From: Protonemura montana | Taxonomy: Eukaryota > Arthropoda > Insecta > Plecoptera > Nemouridae | Direction: 5' to 3' | Assembly: GCA_947568835.1 (NCBI GenBank) | Contig: OX387603.1 | Coordinates: 7,809,943 to 7,873,942, forward strand | DNA: 64,000 nucleotides | In this document: positions 40,826 through 54,600 of the stretch, piece by piece | How the letters are laid out: each line of letters starts with the position of its first letter | Position numbering within the stretch: the stretch's first letter is position 1 | Notes under the pieces: generated by a model | What the model saw: only the letters and a program-made list of their open reading frames with translations | The model's database searches: none | What the model was told of the DNA's origin: nothing | Program-made: the position numbers and the translations under genes

Positions 40826-43800
40826 ATGGCAATTTCTTTGCGATCATTGTCCAGTAAATGTGGGACGTTTTATCAGATCATTTCATCTCGTAAACATGTG
40901 AGTGTTTCGCACCTATGTGCTAAACTTCATCCTCAATACTCGAGAAAAGCCAAGAATTTAGAAGAGGTATGGTATGATTATAGCTAAAAATCGCTTATTT
41001 ACTGAATTTGGTCGTGTTTATATGTGGTCAAGAGCTTTGGGTATTGAATTTCGATTTCAGTATGGTGTTTAACCCAAAACCATGGCATCCTATAACCTCT
41101 CTTTTCCTTTTTTCAGGTTCTAGCTAAAGGATGTATAGGCGTGACTAATACTCACATTATCTACCGAAGTCAGTCGTCGGCGTCTCTAGATAATATCATA
41201 GATGATTATCAAGAATTTCGACGTAGTTCGTATGAAGGAAATGCACAACATACATCCCATAATGCTGCATGTCGGCACAATTGTGAGGCAAATAAGCAGG
41301 GAACCAGCTCTGATCACTCCCATTTGACGTTCTCATCTGTCCAACGATTTGAAATATTCCCAGATGATGTAAAGGGGTACAATAAGCAAAATACAGATTT
41401 TATCAACTCAGAAGAGGCATTCTATGCAAGATTTGCTTCCGGAATTCATGCACGCGATGATCGAGCAGTATTGCTTACCAATTTTGAGAAACAAATGATT
41501 CTTCTGGCTGAAAAAAATGTAGAAAATTTCAAGAGAGCAACTCTTGATAATCCTGGTAAACCCTCAGATGAGCAACTCAAGAAAGTATTCGATGTTCTTG
41601 GAGACACTGTGAGTTCTAAGTCTTCGTTAGAAAATCTCGATAGTATTACCCAGATAGTAAAGGAAAATTCCCCAATAGTAGACAGTGGTAGCTTATAATC
41701 GTTCGACTATGTGGTGAAGCAGTAGTTAATATTGGGGTAGCACTCTTTGTTGTGAAATTAAAATGTATACACTGCTGTCAGCATTTTACTCATTACTATC
41801 TTTATTTTGATGTTCCAGCTGCCAAAGTTGTTCATTCAACCATTGGATTATTCAATTTACCATCCAGAGATAGTGTTTGTAAATAACATAAGGGGAAAAA
41901 CTACTCAGTGAGTACTATTTAATTCCGCAGATACTACCTTAATAATTTTATTCTCTTTTAATTAAGGACGGAAATAAAGTGGTGACAAGTGACGTTGTAC
42001 AGACAATGAATTTTTATTTTTGCAGAGGTATTTATCACTACGTGAAGCAGTTGTCGTTATTGAGAACTGTCGGTCACCTAAAATTTGCCTATGTCAAGTT
42101 TGAAATAATGAAAATTACGATGCACCCTGAAGATGGAACTGTGCGAATTCGGTGGAGGATAAGAGGCTTGTCGGGCTTAAAGGTGCCTATGTTTCCTATA
42201 ACTTCACCAATTATCAAGAAATTTCTTAGGAATAATTAAGATCGTGTGCAAAGAAATAAACATGATTTTTTTTGCAAATGAAGCCACTAAGGCCTTAGTA
42301 AGAACCAATGCCACAAAATGGTTCTCTACTAATCAATGCTATTCTTTATATGCCATACATATCTACTTTGAAAAAATATAGATAATCTTGAGAGTTTTCA
42401 CTTTTAAACGTTTGCCATCTCATTCCCCTAGGTTCTGTTTAACTTCTGGAAGTACAAGTTATGGAATCTGAAAGAAGTATTTGAGCAGCAAGAATCGTAA
42501 GTTCCATTACCGACCAACTAGGAGTTAGTTATGGCAAAGCATGCACAAACAGCCTGGAAAAACTGGCAATATCAATGGCACTCTGGATATAACTATAAAG
42601 TTGTGATAGCAATCTTGTTTTTTAATTGCACCCACTTCTATAAACTAGTGAATGAGAAAAGGAGCAAAACCTTCAAGACTATTTTCAAGACAACCACTAT
42701 CTCTATGTTAGAATAATTTTTGTCGGCAAAATTTTTTGGCCTCCTTTCAAAAGCCATTGAAACAATATCTAAACACTCACCACAGATGTGAGATGTCTTG
42801 CAATCAGTCAGCTTTTCCTCGGGTTTGGTTTTTCTCGAGACATTTCTAAACAAGAAAACAAGAAGTGGTTATTGGTCTCCATGGGAACTCCACTGCAAAT
42901 AATGACATGTTAACTTAACAGTGAACACTTAAACATTTGTTGTAGACAGTGCCATTCTTGGCTAGCAATGTGACAACTTTCTGCCACTGAGATTAAAATA
43001 TTTATTTCTTAGTTGACATTATCAAATTGGCTTAACCTTAAATACAATCTTGATTTCGATATGCCGAAAGCATTGTTTTTTGTTTTCTGATTTAAATTTT
43101 GTGCAGAATAATTTGTTATCTTCAGCTGGACCTCCATAACTCCAACTTGTTACAGGTGGTACGATGGGTTTTCGGTGTTTCATGTCGACGGCAGAGGCAG
43201 TGTTTACAGACATATAGCTGACAAGGTAAAGTTTCTCGAGGCTAACCATTTCTGCAAGGATATGTGCAAGCACTATTCACTAATCCTGGACAGAACGTTG
43301 TTTTGTGTAAATTTATCAAATATGTAGGTACTTTACCAATTCATCATTGATAATATTGGTCTTTGGTATTTATACCAAAGACCTTTATCTGTTTTAATGC
43401 CACTCTTGATTATTCTAAAGGTTCATTTACAGTAAACCTTTGCAGTAACACAAATGCAAAATCAGGCTATTTGTATAAAAATGTAACAGTTAGCTATTAG
43501 TTAATATACATTGATGGCTTGTAAAGCCTAGTTTACACTGATCTCGAGCTTAAGATCTGCACTTCAAGGAGTTGATCAACAGACCACTGCATTGTGGAAA
43601 CTTTGTGCGGGTATTTTAAAGTGAGCAAGATCATAAGATCGGAAACAAATGAACGGAGCTATAGAAAGATTGCTGTCAAACAAATCTTAAAACTTAGTGT
43701 TTATCACAAAATTCATTAAATACTTGTAAATACTCGTGCGTAACTTTACGAAAAATACAATAGACTGACACCAAGCGACTGACATCGAGATACCTTGTTT

Positions 43801-45009
43801 TGACAAACTAATTTGTGTGATCCCGTTTCGAAAGTGTCGAAATCTCACCTTGCCAGCCAATTTTAGATAAAATTCACCGTTAAAAGCCAATTAAATCGCC
43901 ATCCATTGACCTTAGGTCAATCTCAAAAACAATCTTAAAACCGTCTCCAGCTGTTTTAAGCAATTTTTACAATTTCGAGAAAGGTGCCAATTTCCAAGTG
44001 GAAGGGTGTAAGAGTTGCTGGTTCACGCAGATAGCTTCTGATTGGTTCGTTTTATTCAAGATTGAACGAAAAATAGGATTTGTTTTAATTGAGAACAATG
44101 TAGCTCAATTGTCGTGATCAAGAGTTTTTAGCTCAATTTTATGCGTTTACATACGAGACAATTCCTTGATGAGTACAGTTGAGCTCAAGGTATTGATCAA
44201 GGTCTTGATTTGTATAACACTTGTTTACACTTGTAATTGAAAATGACATACACAAACAAAAGCTTGTAAATGTCACACTTACAAACAAAATATGTTTGAA
44301 TGCCCCAAAACTTAGGTTGAGTGATGTATTCATTATTTTCAAGGATTCAAATTCTTATTCGAATTTGCTCAATTCATTTTTACAACCAGTGCAGAAGGTA
44401 GCAGCAAAAGTTTGTAAAGCAAAGTTTGTAAACTTTGCATTTACATTCGTTAGTAGTGATAACTGAATGAGGTTGCTACTAACTTTTATGATCCATTATG
44501 GGTGGCTTAAGTCAGTTGCCTGGCAGGTTTGTATGACTTTCTTTGTTTTCTTGCTGTGCAAGAAGATAGACAAGCTGCTTAGAGCTCAATTTCACCAAGT
44601 TTGGAATCAACGCCTTACAACAGAAGCTATGTTACTTCGAAATAAACTTTGTTTTATTATTTTAAATTTTTTTTAGGATTTTCCTCTGCTCTGACCATGT
44701 ATAATTAAAATGCACTGCGCCACAAACCGCGTTTATTTGAAACAACACTCGAAACTGATTCAAGAACTAAAAAAAAAACTAGTGAGCTGATTGCAAAATA
44801 TCATTTTGCAGATGATGCCAGATGAGGAGCAAATCATTGCCAGAGTCAACAAACGGAATCATTTGGCAGCCAAGCTGTCGTTATTCATGGGACTTGTCTC
44901 GCGACCGAACCTTGTCGATATGCTGCCGCTAGCGATGGCAATCAGCAGGCTAAAAGGTGGTTCAGAAGACCTGTCCGACGCGATGTTCCCTTTGGAGAAG
45001 ATCGAGTAA
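40826..45009 (+). CDS. C6orf136: DUF2358 (C6orf136-like) protein, probably mitochondrial, 403 aa
   Basis: Exons 40826-40966, 41117-41608, 41819-41907, 42026-42182, 42432-42496, 43156-43225 and 44812-45009 join in matching phases. The ATG at 40826 is chosen because it opens a Ser/Arg/Lys-rich leader with no acidic residue before position 46, typical of a mitochondrial presequence. Exon 2 is a long, poorly conserved middle (residues 48-211). The conserved domain follows from about residue 200: [39 protein letters not shown], then [19 protein letters not shown]. This NTF2-like fold pattern, including WYDG...H...G...RH, is that of C6orf136/DUF2358, whose biochemical role is unknown. An upstream in-frame ATG at 40760 would add 22 residues and spoil the leader. 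The gene converges on DUSP12. Confidence 0.75.
43530..44480 (+). repeat. possible degenerate MITE in DUF2358 intron 6
   Basis: GTTTACACT appears at both 43534 and 44223, each near GATC/TTGATCAA-rich palindromic sequence, and the segment holds several self-complementary motifs (CAAAGTTTGTAAACTTTG at about 44419). The termini are not clear, so this is a low-confidence call. Confidence 0.2.
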
Positions 45010-46282
45010 AACTCGAGCATGTGATGACTTATATAGAAAAAGTTAAAGGTAATTTATTGTCAGAATAGAAAATGCACTAAAGCGTGCGCAAGTCTAATTA
45101 CTTACCTAGCGCTTGCAACATTCTGCTGTTGGTTGGTTCTTTTGTTAGTACAAATTGCTGCTATATATACTTGATGAAAAAATAATCATAGGTAGTACTT
45201 AAAATAATTTATGTTCACAGACCAAATATTTATTGTTTGAATTGTGCAAGAATCGAGATGTAAATATAATATTATGTTTATGATTCGGTGTATGAATTGA
45301 ATACTATTTTCATGTACGCTTTGGTTTGCCCTTACTACTGTAGTTTTTAATGTAAATACAATAAAATCCCTTTTCATTTAATTTCATTCTGATTTATTTT
45401 ACGTACGACGGTTATCAAACTTCTAATAACTTAAAGTATCTAATATACATTTAGACTGTGTTTAAGTTACTGATTAAAAACGTTAACATCAATAGCTATG
45501 TACGGAACATATTATAAAACTTTGACAACATTAAAATTTATTTAAGTCAAGCCAGAACAATATAGAGCAATATTTTTTAGGGTTCTCTAGGGTATTCAAT
45601 ATAATATGCATGAAATGCCAATAATTTTACAAAAATATCAATTCACAGTTCTACTGCAATGCAAATAACTGATTGCTTTGTTAGGCCCCGACATTCATGG
45701 CTACTTTCCTCAAACTTGACGTAATCTTCTTAATTGTACAGTAATGAATTATTCACACTTGACGACCACATGTTTGATTTTATCATCCCATGGCATGAAA
45801 AAAAAAAACCTTTGTCACAACTCAGAAACACCGACCAGATCTCGTCTTAAAACCAATTACGAGGCTTTATGAGATCGCAAACGGTTCCTGCAAAACGTAT
45901 GCACTTGGCCTACATCGAGAAAACGATTACGTAATTATTAACGTGAGTAATAACGAGTATGAATAATTATAAAGTGACGTGAGTCATTATAACGCCCACT
46001 GAACATTCAAATATCATTGATGGCACGCATAGTTCCTATTATACATGTAGTGTAAATCAACTCCAATCACAATAAAAGAGTTAGTAACGTAATCGACTAA
46101 AAACGATTCAACTTATTGTCGTAGCTTCACAACACCAATTCGAGTATTGTATAAGATACATCTACTGGAAGGGAATGCGGGATAATTATTAGCAAAAATG
46201 CGATTACTGGACTCTTCAACAGCTGCTTGCCAACAGATGAACACGCAACGTACTTTCCGACTTAAAAAAACTACTTTTCAAG
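45010..46282. other. convergent 3' flanks of DUF2358 and DUSP12 genes
   Basis: This 1.27-kb AT-rich spacer separates two convergent genes and should hold both 3' UTRs. TTTATT at about 45393-45398 and 45537-45542 are possible minus-strand poly(A) signals for DUSP12. No other gene is visible. Confidence 0.5.
45360..45365 (+). terminator. candidate poly(A) signal of DUF2358 gene
   Basis: AATAAA lies 351 bases downstream of the stop at 45009, followed by T-rich sequence. Its position suits the 3' end of the plus-strand transcript. Confidence 0.45.
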
Positions 46283-48153
46283 TCATAAGGTGACTTGTAA
46301 GTTCTGCACGCGATTGCTCCATTCGACTTTTGATGGCACCAGATAGAAAGCTGGAGAAACTTTCGCACCGCACGGACACTGACAACCTGAAGAACAAAGG
46401 ACAAACTTTTCAAAAGAAGACTCCATTTTGAAAATACCATTAATAACCTACAGTTCATGCTGTAAAAGACGGTGTAGTTTGACTTGCAATCCTATAGGTT
46501 TATTAAGTAGCTTGAATTATCAAAATGTATAAGTACCACTTGTTCCAAATATATGGGCGTTAAGTGACATAATGAAGATAAAAAATCGAATAAAAGTGGA
46601 ATCACCATTAAGCATGACCTAAAAGTAATTTGAGAGAAAGATTTTTTACCCATTGTCCAGCTGAACGACCCAAGCTTTGACTTGCACTTGGGACAGTGAA
46701 TCTTTCCTTCGGTGTTTTGATGTATCGCCGGCATCCAAGCAAGAGGCTCAATGAAGTAGGTATCAGAGCACAGAGTTAGAGATTCCTTATCGGCCGTCCA
46801 TTTTGTGTGTGTCCAGTTGGGTTTTTCTTTCGGGACATGTGGCACAATGTTTGATGCTGATGCGACTATTCGTCGGCATTTGCGACATCGATAGACTAGT
46901 GGATCTGGCCGAACAGTTATGAGCGATGGATCCGGTTTTATCACGTCCAAACAGTTTTGAGGCAAGATCTTAACTAAATTAAAACAAATAATTAATGGTA
47001 TCGTTTAAATGTTGCGAAAAAAAATGTTCCAATTTATTTCTCGAAACTAGGAAATTAGCAGTGTACCTAAACAAACATACCTTTTTTGACATTATCTGCT
47101 GCAATTTGTAAACGGAAGAGTCGGTACTGAAGATTGTTCTTGTTTATCTGCCAACCCATCAGTTCATATAGCTTCAGTTGAGATTCAAATCCAGGGTTTG
47201 GTCCGACAAACCTTCTCTGGGATTTTACTCTAGAGTGAAACATGTTATGAAGCAGATTTATAAATTATTCATAGGGAATTATGTCTAGCTACTTAGAACA
47301 AATCCATAAGGTAGTTTACCTCTCCAGAGCTTCATGGAAAGTAAGTTGGTATTTTTTCATCGTATAGGCAATCACTATTGAGGCACTTCTTGAAACGCCA
47401 AAGTAGCTAAAAACCAACAGAAACTCTGTTGTACCAACAACGACACATATCTAGTTCTGTATAAAATTAATATAAATTTGGCATACCAGTGAACCAGTAC
47501 AGCACCATTCTCAATGCCTTGCTTTATAAATTCATATGTGTCTTCCAAAAATGTTAGCAGATCTTCCCGTGGATGGTCGGTTACTGAAATATTGAACAGA
47601 GCTTCAGGCTAAAATGTAGCACAAAGTGCATAGTCAAGAGAAAATATACCAATTTAACCCTTTTAAGATATTGAGGAATGGAATTTTTCCCTAGAATCTA
47701 AGACACTCAACGCTTTAAGTTCTTACCTTGAATGAATTTGGTTTTCATTCCATAGATAAGCGTAATATTTCTCGGCAGCGGACACGAGTCTATTGTTAAA
47801 ATATGGTTTATTTTGTGAGAACTTAGGACAGTTTCTGTTGTAGCGGCAGTTAAATTACCTGTTGAGTAAATGCAAAGTTATTATGTCAAGTATTTATTGC
47901 AAATTCCCAGGTATATTTTGACTGTTTTGATATTACCTAGATCCTGTTATAAGAAACAGTGACATATCAATGTGAGGAAATATATTTTTTCAAGCAAATG
48001 GGGTAATCATTCGGTCAATTTTTACTTACCAAGCCAAAGCCCAGGCTCGATGCAATCCAGATTAGTTGGGCCAGCATCAAAATCTTCTCGGACTAGGAGA
48101 TCACATCCTTTCTGCTTTGTAGAGGGTGTTCGTTGAAAGGCATTGTCTGACAT
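46283..48153 (-). CDS. DUSP12: dual-specificity phosphatase 12 / Yvh1 homologue, 338 aa
   Basis: Exons in transcript order: 48153-48030, 47858-47727, 47583-47487, 47406-47320, 47229-47081, 46973-46650 and 46386-46283; all phases agree. The catalytic domain has GNLTAAT near the start, Asp88 as general acid (QVTDHPRED), and the P-loop HCYFGVSRSAS with nucleophile Cys118 and Arg124. VGPNPGFESQLKLYELMGW follows. The C-terminal zinc-binding domain has YRCRKCRR, LTLCSDTYFIEPLAWM, HCPKCKSKLGSFSW and GCQCPCG, matching DUSP12 throughout. Human DUSP12 is about the same length (340 aa). In yeast, Yvh1 acts in late 60S ribosome maturation by releasing Mrt4, largely through the zinc domain. All catalytic and zinc residues look intact. 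Confidence 0.95.
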
Positions 48154-48675
48154 TTTTTATTTGTTTTATTCTTGACGATTACAGCGAACGAATTCGGGTA
48201 CAAAGTTTAGTATAAATTCATTTTTAAACTCAGTTGAAAATCTAATGGCCAATGTTTATTTTAGAGAGTAGGGTTAGTTTTGTAAAAAAATATCACTTCT
48301 ATGAAAGAAACAGTACACAGTCACACATAAATGAAAAGCAGAGTAAAAATTTGCCTTTTTAACAAAGTGCATGGCCTTTAAGCAATCAATTCTACGGATA
48401 TTGCAAATATTGCAATTACTCTATCGATTTTCATCAGTCAAATTTTTGGCACCACAGAAATTGAACTCTTCTGAGAGCCATGACAGAACGGCTGCAGGCT
48501 AGCTACTAGAGGTCGCTGCGTGCGCGGGTGCTATAAAATCCCGGTGTATAACATGTGGCATATCATTCAGGCGCTAACATTAAACTTTTATTACAAACAT
48601 CACTGCTCGAAAGGTAAATAATATCATAGAGCGCTGTTATATACTTAAACGTCGATACATGTACATTTTTAAGCA
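48154..48675. other. spacer between DUSP12 and Prrx, likely DUSP12 promoter and Prrx 3' UTR
   Basis: This 522-bp gap holds the DUSP12 5' region and the Prrx 3' UTR on the same (minus) strand. The only notable motifs are the Prrx poly(A) hexamer at 48592-48587 and a plus-strand TATAAAA at about 48531, which has no ORF behind it. Confidence 0.5.
48587..48592 (-). terminator. poly(A) signal of Prrx gene
   Basis: The minus strand reads AATAAA 84 bases beyond the Prrx stop codon (48678-48676). The spacing implies a short 3' UTR ending before the DUSP12 promoter. Confidence 0.6.
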
Positions 48676-51600
48676 TCATATTTGTCCTGGATGCAGGTTA
48701 TATTCTTGTGCCCTAAATCGTAGATTAGCTATGCTCGAAGTGACATTTCCATAACCGCTAGACATAGGACTTGACTGTTGAGAAAGCGACGAGGTGTAAG
48801 GCGAAGAAAGACCTAGAAATCAAAAGCAACATAGATCAGACTTACGCACGAGTCGTTAAGCAAGAAAAATATGAAATCCACAACTTTTTACGCCTCGAAT
48901 GTATTTCCTAGTCAAAAACACATCTAATCGATCAACTTCCCAGGTCGTAATGATTGATTATTTACCTCCCGATGACATAAAAGCACAGGAAGGTGTCGCT
49001 AGGCCGTTCAAAGAAGACGTTGGCAACATCGAATATTGTGCACAGCCAGGTGTCCCCGTTTTCCACGGAGAGTCATATGGCGAATAGTCTTGTTGATTCA
49101 AAGGTACTGCAACATATTAAAACCATTTATCTTCTCAACTCATTCTTACTAATTAATCCTTTGTTTGTTGCCATTCGTTCTAATTATCTCACCTGAAGTA
49201 ATTACGGCGGTAGGTCGTGGAGCCAAGGGTTGTTCCATCGAAGAGTCTGAACATGGCCTACCATAGAAGCCACTTCTTTGAGTCAGTACGCTTCTTTCGT
49301 TTCGTCGAAATTTCGCTCGTCGATTTTGAAACCATACCTGAAATTCAGACAAAATGGGGGTGTTTCAGGTGCGAATGGTAATTGATTGGCAGAAATTGGT
49401 GGCTGGCATAATTCATCCCCGTGTCAGTGCCAAGCTTTTATCATTGCAGAAACACTATGGGCAGGGTGTCTAGATGGGAAACGTGCGTGACAAAGCATAA
49501 TCGACAGCAAATCGGTGCTGGGTTTGATTCAATTACGCCAATACCGGAAACGATTTATGTGGAGGCAGTGGAAAGTGATTTAGATTTTAGTGATTTTCGC
49601 TTCACGTGCAATAGAAGGTGAACGAGAAGGTGCCAAACGCAGAGTAAGACCAGGGAGCAATACATGTATGTTTATTATTTCACAATTAAATCTACGGCGC
49701 TGCGAACATTATTTTAAACGTTGTAGGATGAGCGTTGAACTTATTTCTAGTTGGAGTATGCGAGATTGAAAGTGTTTACTTCGTTATTTTGACAATGTGT
49801 ATATGGCCTACCTATTTGGGACAACATATTTTAACGATTTTGTGACAGATTTTGAAAAAGCTTAAATAATCTTATGAAAAAACTTCATAATTTTCAATCA
49901 GCCTTAAATCATGATCCTGGTCTTCATCCACTCAGTAACCAACCCATTAGATCAATGCCACAGGGCAAGTTGTCAAAACAGTGCCGCTAAAGACAAAAAA
50001 AAATTGAAAGTTACCTACGAATTACAAGTACATCATAACCGCATTCATTCAGCGTGTCCTGTCATTGGTACATTGTAATTAATCCGGTACTCATCAAGGA
50101 GGCAAATCACGAATTTGTGCACAGAACCCCTTCACTGCAAACGATCATGTGACCGTACCGAAGTCGAGAAAGACATTTCTTCTGATGTGGTCCAGTCGTC
50201 CTACCTACCTCCAAGATATTTTCTATCTCCTCCTAAGATAGATCGTGCGCAAATCTTTGTAAATGTCGGTAACACCTCATGCCAACTAGTCTCCCACTTG
50301 TCTCAGCGTCCCAATGAAAGGATGAAGCGTGGCTTGCAAGTCGCTAAGCGTGGTACGGCAAGTGCCAATCTTGATTATACGTTGTCATCTGACTTGGAAC
50401 CGATCGGGTTTCCGTCACTTCTCGAAAGAGAGGGTTTTCTTATAGATCGCGTCCAAGAAGTCGTGTTTTCTTATTAGGTTGGGAGCAGTCGACGGTTTTC
50501 CGTGCACGTCGCTTCTGATTACGTAGAAATGGAAACTCGGTGACTGGGATGGCGGAACTGTTCGTGAAACAAATTCAAAACGAAATACGAAAATAAATTG
50601 TGCGACTCGATTTTACTGCCAACGGAAACTTTTTACGATACTTCTCTTTACAGCTTGAAGCGAGTTGCATCGATTGTGGAGCTCAACTTGGACACAGTAT
50701 TAAGCTTTTAATGACCAGACTATTGTTTTCGATACCCAACACAAAGCGTGAAAGATGTTACCCAAAGTAAAACGCAATTTACTGCTTTCAACTTATAGTG
50801 TTTGATCGCACAAGATGCTAACATAGGTATGATATATTAACCTCACCAAAGTGTCCAATTCATCTTCATGATGAAGCATGTTTGTCTCTAAATCTTGAAA
50901 ACTTCGCTACCATTCTACACGAACTGTGCCAAAAGTGAACAAACAACTCGAAGTTCGGTAGTACTACATCTTTTATAATTTGTATCCTGTTTTATTCAGA
51001 ATTTTGTCTATCTGTACGAATTTTGATGCTAAACATATAAGCAATCGTCCGCAATCACAAAACAATCCCTAGAATTGTAAATACGCAAACTGCTAATTTT
51101 AAAAACTAACGATGCCCATTTTTTTTCAAGGCGCCATCGTCTCATTCGTCGATCGTCTACCCGTCGTCTGCTCCGAGCTGTCGCCCCTAGACAGTCACTC
51201 AATATCCGGGAGCATCCGAGTGAACCTGTCCATGGACCATTCCCTACGCAGCCCATTACGAACGCAGCAATCCCCGCCAAGCCAAAGACAACCCGGTAAT
51301 TTAGAGCTGAAAACGACTCGAATAATTGGCCGCGGATGCCATGCTAAGACGTCTTTATGTACACATACGTCATGGTGCACTTGGTTTTCGCGTAGCAAGC
51401 AGCTGGTGTATGGAAAGGTTAATGAAGGAGTCCATTTAATTGACGTTCTATGTTGGGTAATGAGTCTTGTTTGTTTGGGTAGGTGAGCTATAACCTGGCA
51501 GAGCGTACTTAGTTGATTGATTTTGTGATTTGGTGTTCAGTTCTCTCCGTTGCTGAGATGGATATGAGACAACGGCATAAGAATTTCCAAAACAAGGCTT

Positions 51601-54600
51601 GTTCAGCCGAATTAGGTTAATGTCATATTATGTCTTCTAAAATCTGTCAACAACACATGCTAGTTGGGCGCGCTCTGAAATTTGAAAAAAATTTCAAATT
51701 TTTATAAACGTTAGAAATTAATTTTATTTCGATTTCCAGTGGAGGTTAACCGAAGAAGATACGTAACTTTTAGGAAAATTGAGAAACGTATTGATTTTGA
51801 ACTTAAAAAATTTAATCAATGCAAGATATTAAGTGGCGGTTGGTTACTTCCTTTAAATTATCACTTTTTCGGCCAGTATAGAATTTAATCAAAAAGGAAA
51901 CACTCTTAACAAAATTGTCAGTTTTTCATTGATACAGTTTTGTCAATGTAATGTCCATGGATGATGCCGTTACACGTGGTATTGAAATCAATATCAGAGC
52001 CATCACTAAAGACACCTACGAGGTCGACCTCGGTGGTCAGGAAAGTCGTGAACTCACCTGCACCCTGGCCTCGCTCAAGGTAACCCTCCTGGCGAGTTCT
52101 TCGCGGACGAACGCGTCGGGGTAATGGGTACGTTCGAAAACCCGCTCCAACGCCGCCAACTGCCCGCTGGTGAAAGTGGTGCGATTCCTCCGCGGCTTCT
52201 TGCGCTTGCGTTCGTCGCCATCCAAATACTCGTCCTCTGGAACGAGCAGGAAAAGTGTTTGAGGTTACACATGGAATCTTAGAACTCATGAACGTCGAGC
52301 AACTCTCGAAGAATAAGGAGATTATAGGTTCTATCGTCAAAGAGTTCTGATTCCTTTCCTCTACAGGGAAAAGCTGTCCAGCCTGGACCATGTTAGTGAC
52401 GTTAAGAAACGCGATGGCTGTTCTAGAGTTGAATGGGTGACCATAATAATAATATCTATCAGCAGTTAGTAACAGAGAAAGGCTGGAAGGTGAAATATGA
52501 GTTGCTGCTGCTTTAATCTTCCAGCAAGGCTTGCTGGAGGAATCTTCATCGTTTGAGTTGTCCCATGCTTGGTAAAGGACTGCAAGGTTTCCGTCCTCGT
52601 GATAAATTTGTCAAAAGACTTTCCTCGTTTCATAGACGAGATCTTTGCTTCTTTTTTCAAATGATTTGAGAACACAGTTATCAAAACGTTAGTAGAGCTT
52701 TGTGCGGAGGTTTCTCAAGATAGCGCTCACTTGCTAGTAAAAAAAGATTCGAATTTCAATTTTGAAGTAAATTATAACGAAAAAATCAGTGATAACGATT
52801 GCGCGTTCGTTTTTTCGCAACCCACGCTGTAATCAGAAGCAAGCCTTTTTTACTCTACCTTTATAAATGACAGGTAACGGAGGCGTTCAGTCTTGAAGCA
52901 TATTTTGTTACAAAGCAATTTGATAACCGACGAATCCTGAGAATTTCTAGCACAAGATACTTCTTTCCTGCCCGAATAAATAATAGCCATGTCAACGGCA
53001 ACGCGTATACACACCACGTCGTCGCGCTCGTTTGACGTTTCAGCAGATCCCGACTTTGTCTCGGAGACAAAAATAATTATGACGGGGGTAAATATTTTCA
53101 AACGCATACGACATTCACAGCTTTCTTTCTCTTTTAGTATATTTAGTGTTTAGTCGTATTTGTTGGCAACACGCTTCCCTTTAGCGTAACGCCGAGTCGA
53201 CTAATGACAAATTGACTGCTAATCTTGGGGAGGACCAAACAGATTTAGCTGCGCATTCCTTTCAAAAAATCTACATCCTCTCTCTTGTAACGGTATTGTC
53301 CCAACACAGCTCCACCAGATGATCTAACAACGCGGGTATTGGATGAAAACCATTCTTTTGATTGCCGTGTGATTGCAATTAAAATTATGTAGCAAATTAA
53401 TAGGGCAACAAACATCTACACGGTTTTTTTTGTGCTGCATTTTTAAATGTTTTAGTTTGTTAATGTATTGATGGTGTGAGGATGGTTTTGCTGGTTTAGC
53501 AGTGCTTTGGTTTAGACATATTTAGATGGCTCATTAACACATGTCGCTCATTTGGACAGAGTCCCCATTAATCTCTCTCGTACGCGCCCCCGTTCGCATT
53601 TAAACTTTGGTAAACATTGTTTTTGCTCGTCGCTTGCTCGCATTTTAAATACGAGTGTCAGAACTCAGTTAGCGGTCGAAGTGACCCATGCTCTATGTTT
53701 TTCTCAAACTCTAAGTGATCGGATGAAAATCATCTACCGGTAGAAGTACATCTATTGTTACCAGAAAAGAAAACGACCTCGACTACGGTTACTGTCAGAG
53801 TTTAACACATTCCCACACTTTCAAAGATATAGTTTTTTATACCCCTAACGTGCACCCTTGTTCTGAAAAATCAACGTCAAAAAGTTGAAATGAAATTATG
53901 ACTAACAACGGTATACATATTTATTATTAAGGAGCACCACAGCCAGGACGGAAATGTAAAATCTTTACGGAAATCTGGTCCATGGGGACCTCCATCAGTG
54001 AGTTGATCTTGAATACCGCTTTTGTAACAGTTTGACGCGTTATGCCGGGGCTGCTAAGGTATCTGTTACACAGAGAGGTTGCCGATGTCGCCGCCTTGCA
54101 GGGTGATTGACAGGAGCACAAGGCGTCTTGGCTAGGGACCGTACCGCGCGCTCGGACGCGGTCTGCGACGCCGACGCCGATGCGAGGACGCCATGTGCTT
54201 GATGCTCGTCGACGCGGTTGGCTGCACGTTCAGAGCTTGTCAGACGGATTCTCAGAGCAACAGATCGGTTACCGTTTTGGCTGCAATCTTTTAATTAGCT
54301 AGATCTTGACTTGGGAGGTTTTGACGCGAGTGGGGAGTTGATGTGAGAGAGTTGGACTGAGATTTAAATGCAGGCTTGGAGTATTTTCAGAAAGAAAATA
54401 GGTACGCGGGTAAACATAATATATGCCAGTAATAATAATTTTGCTTTGAGTTAGATTATTTCGCTTGCATTTAAAATTTGAACTCATATTTCTAGTACTT
54501 CATACCGGCCCAAAGCAAACCAACATCAATGCAAATTCGTAAGCAACTACATAACTTTTTTAAGAGTTATTGTTACTACCTTTACGTGATGTCACGCGGC

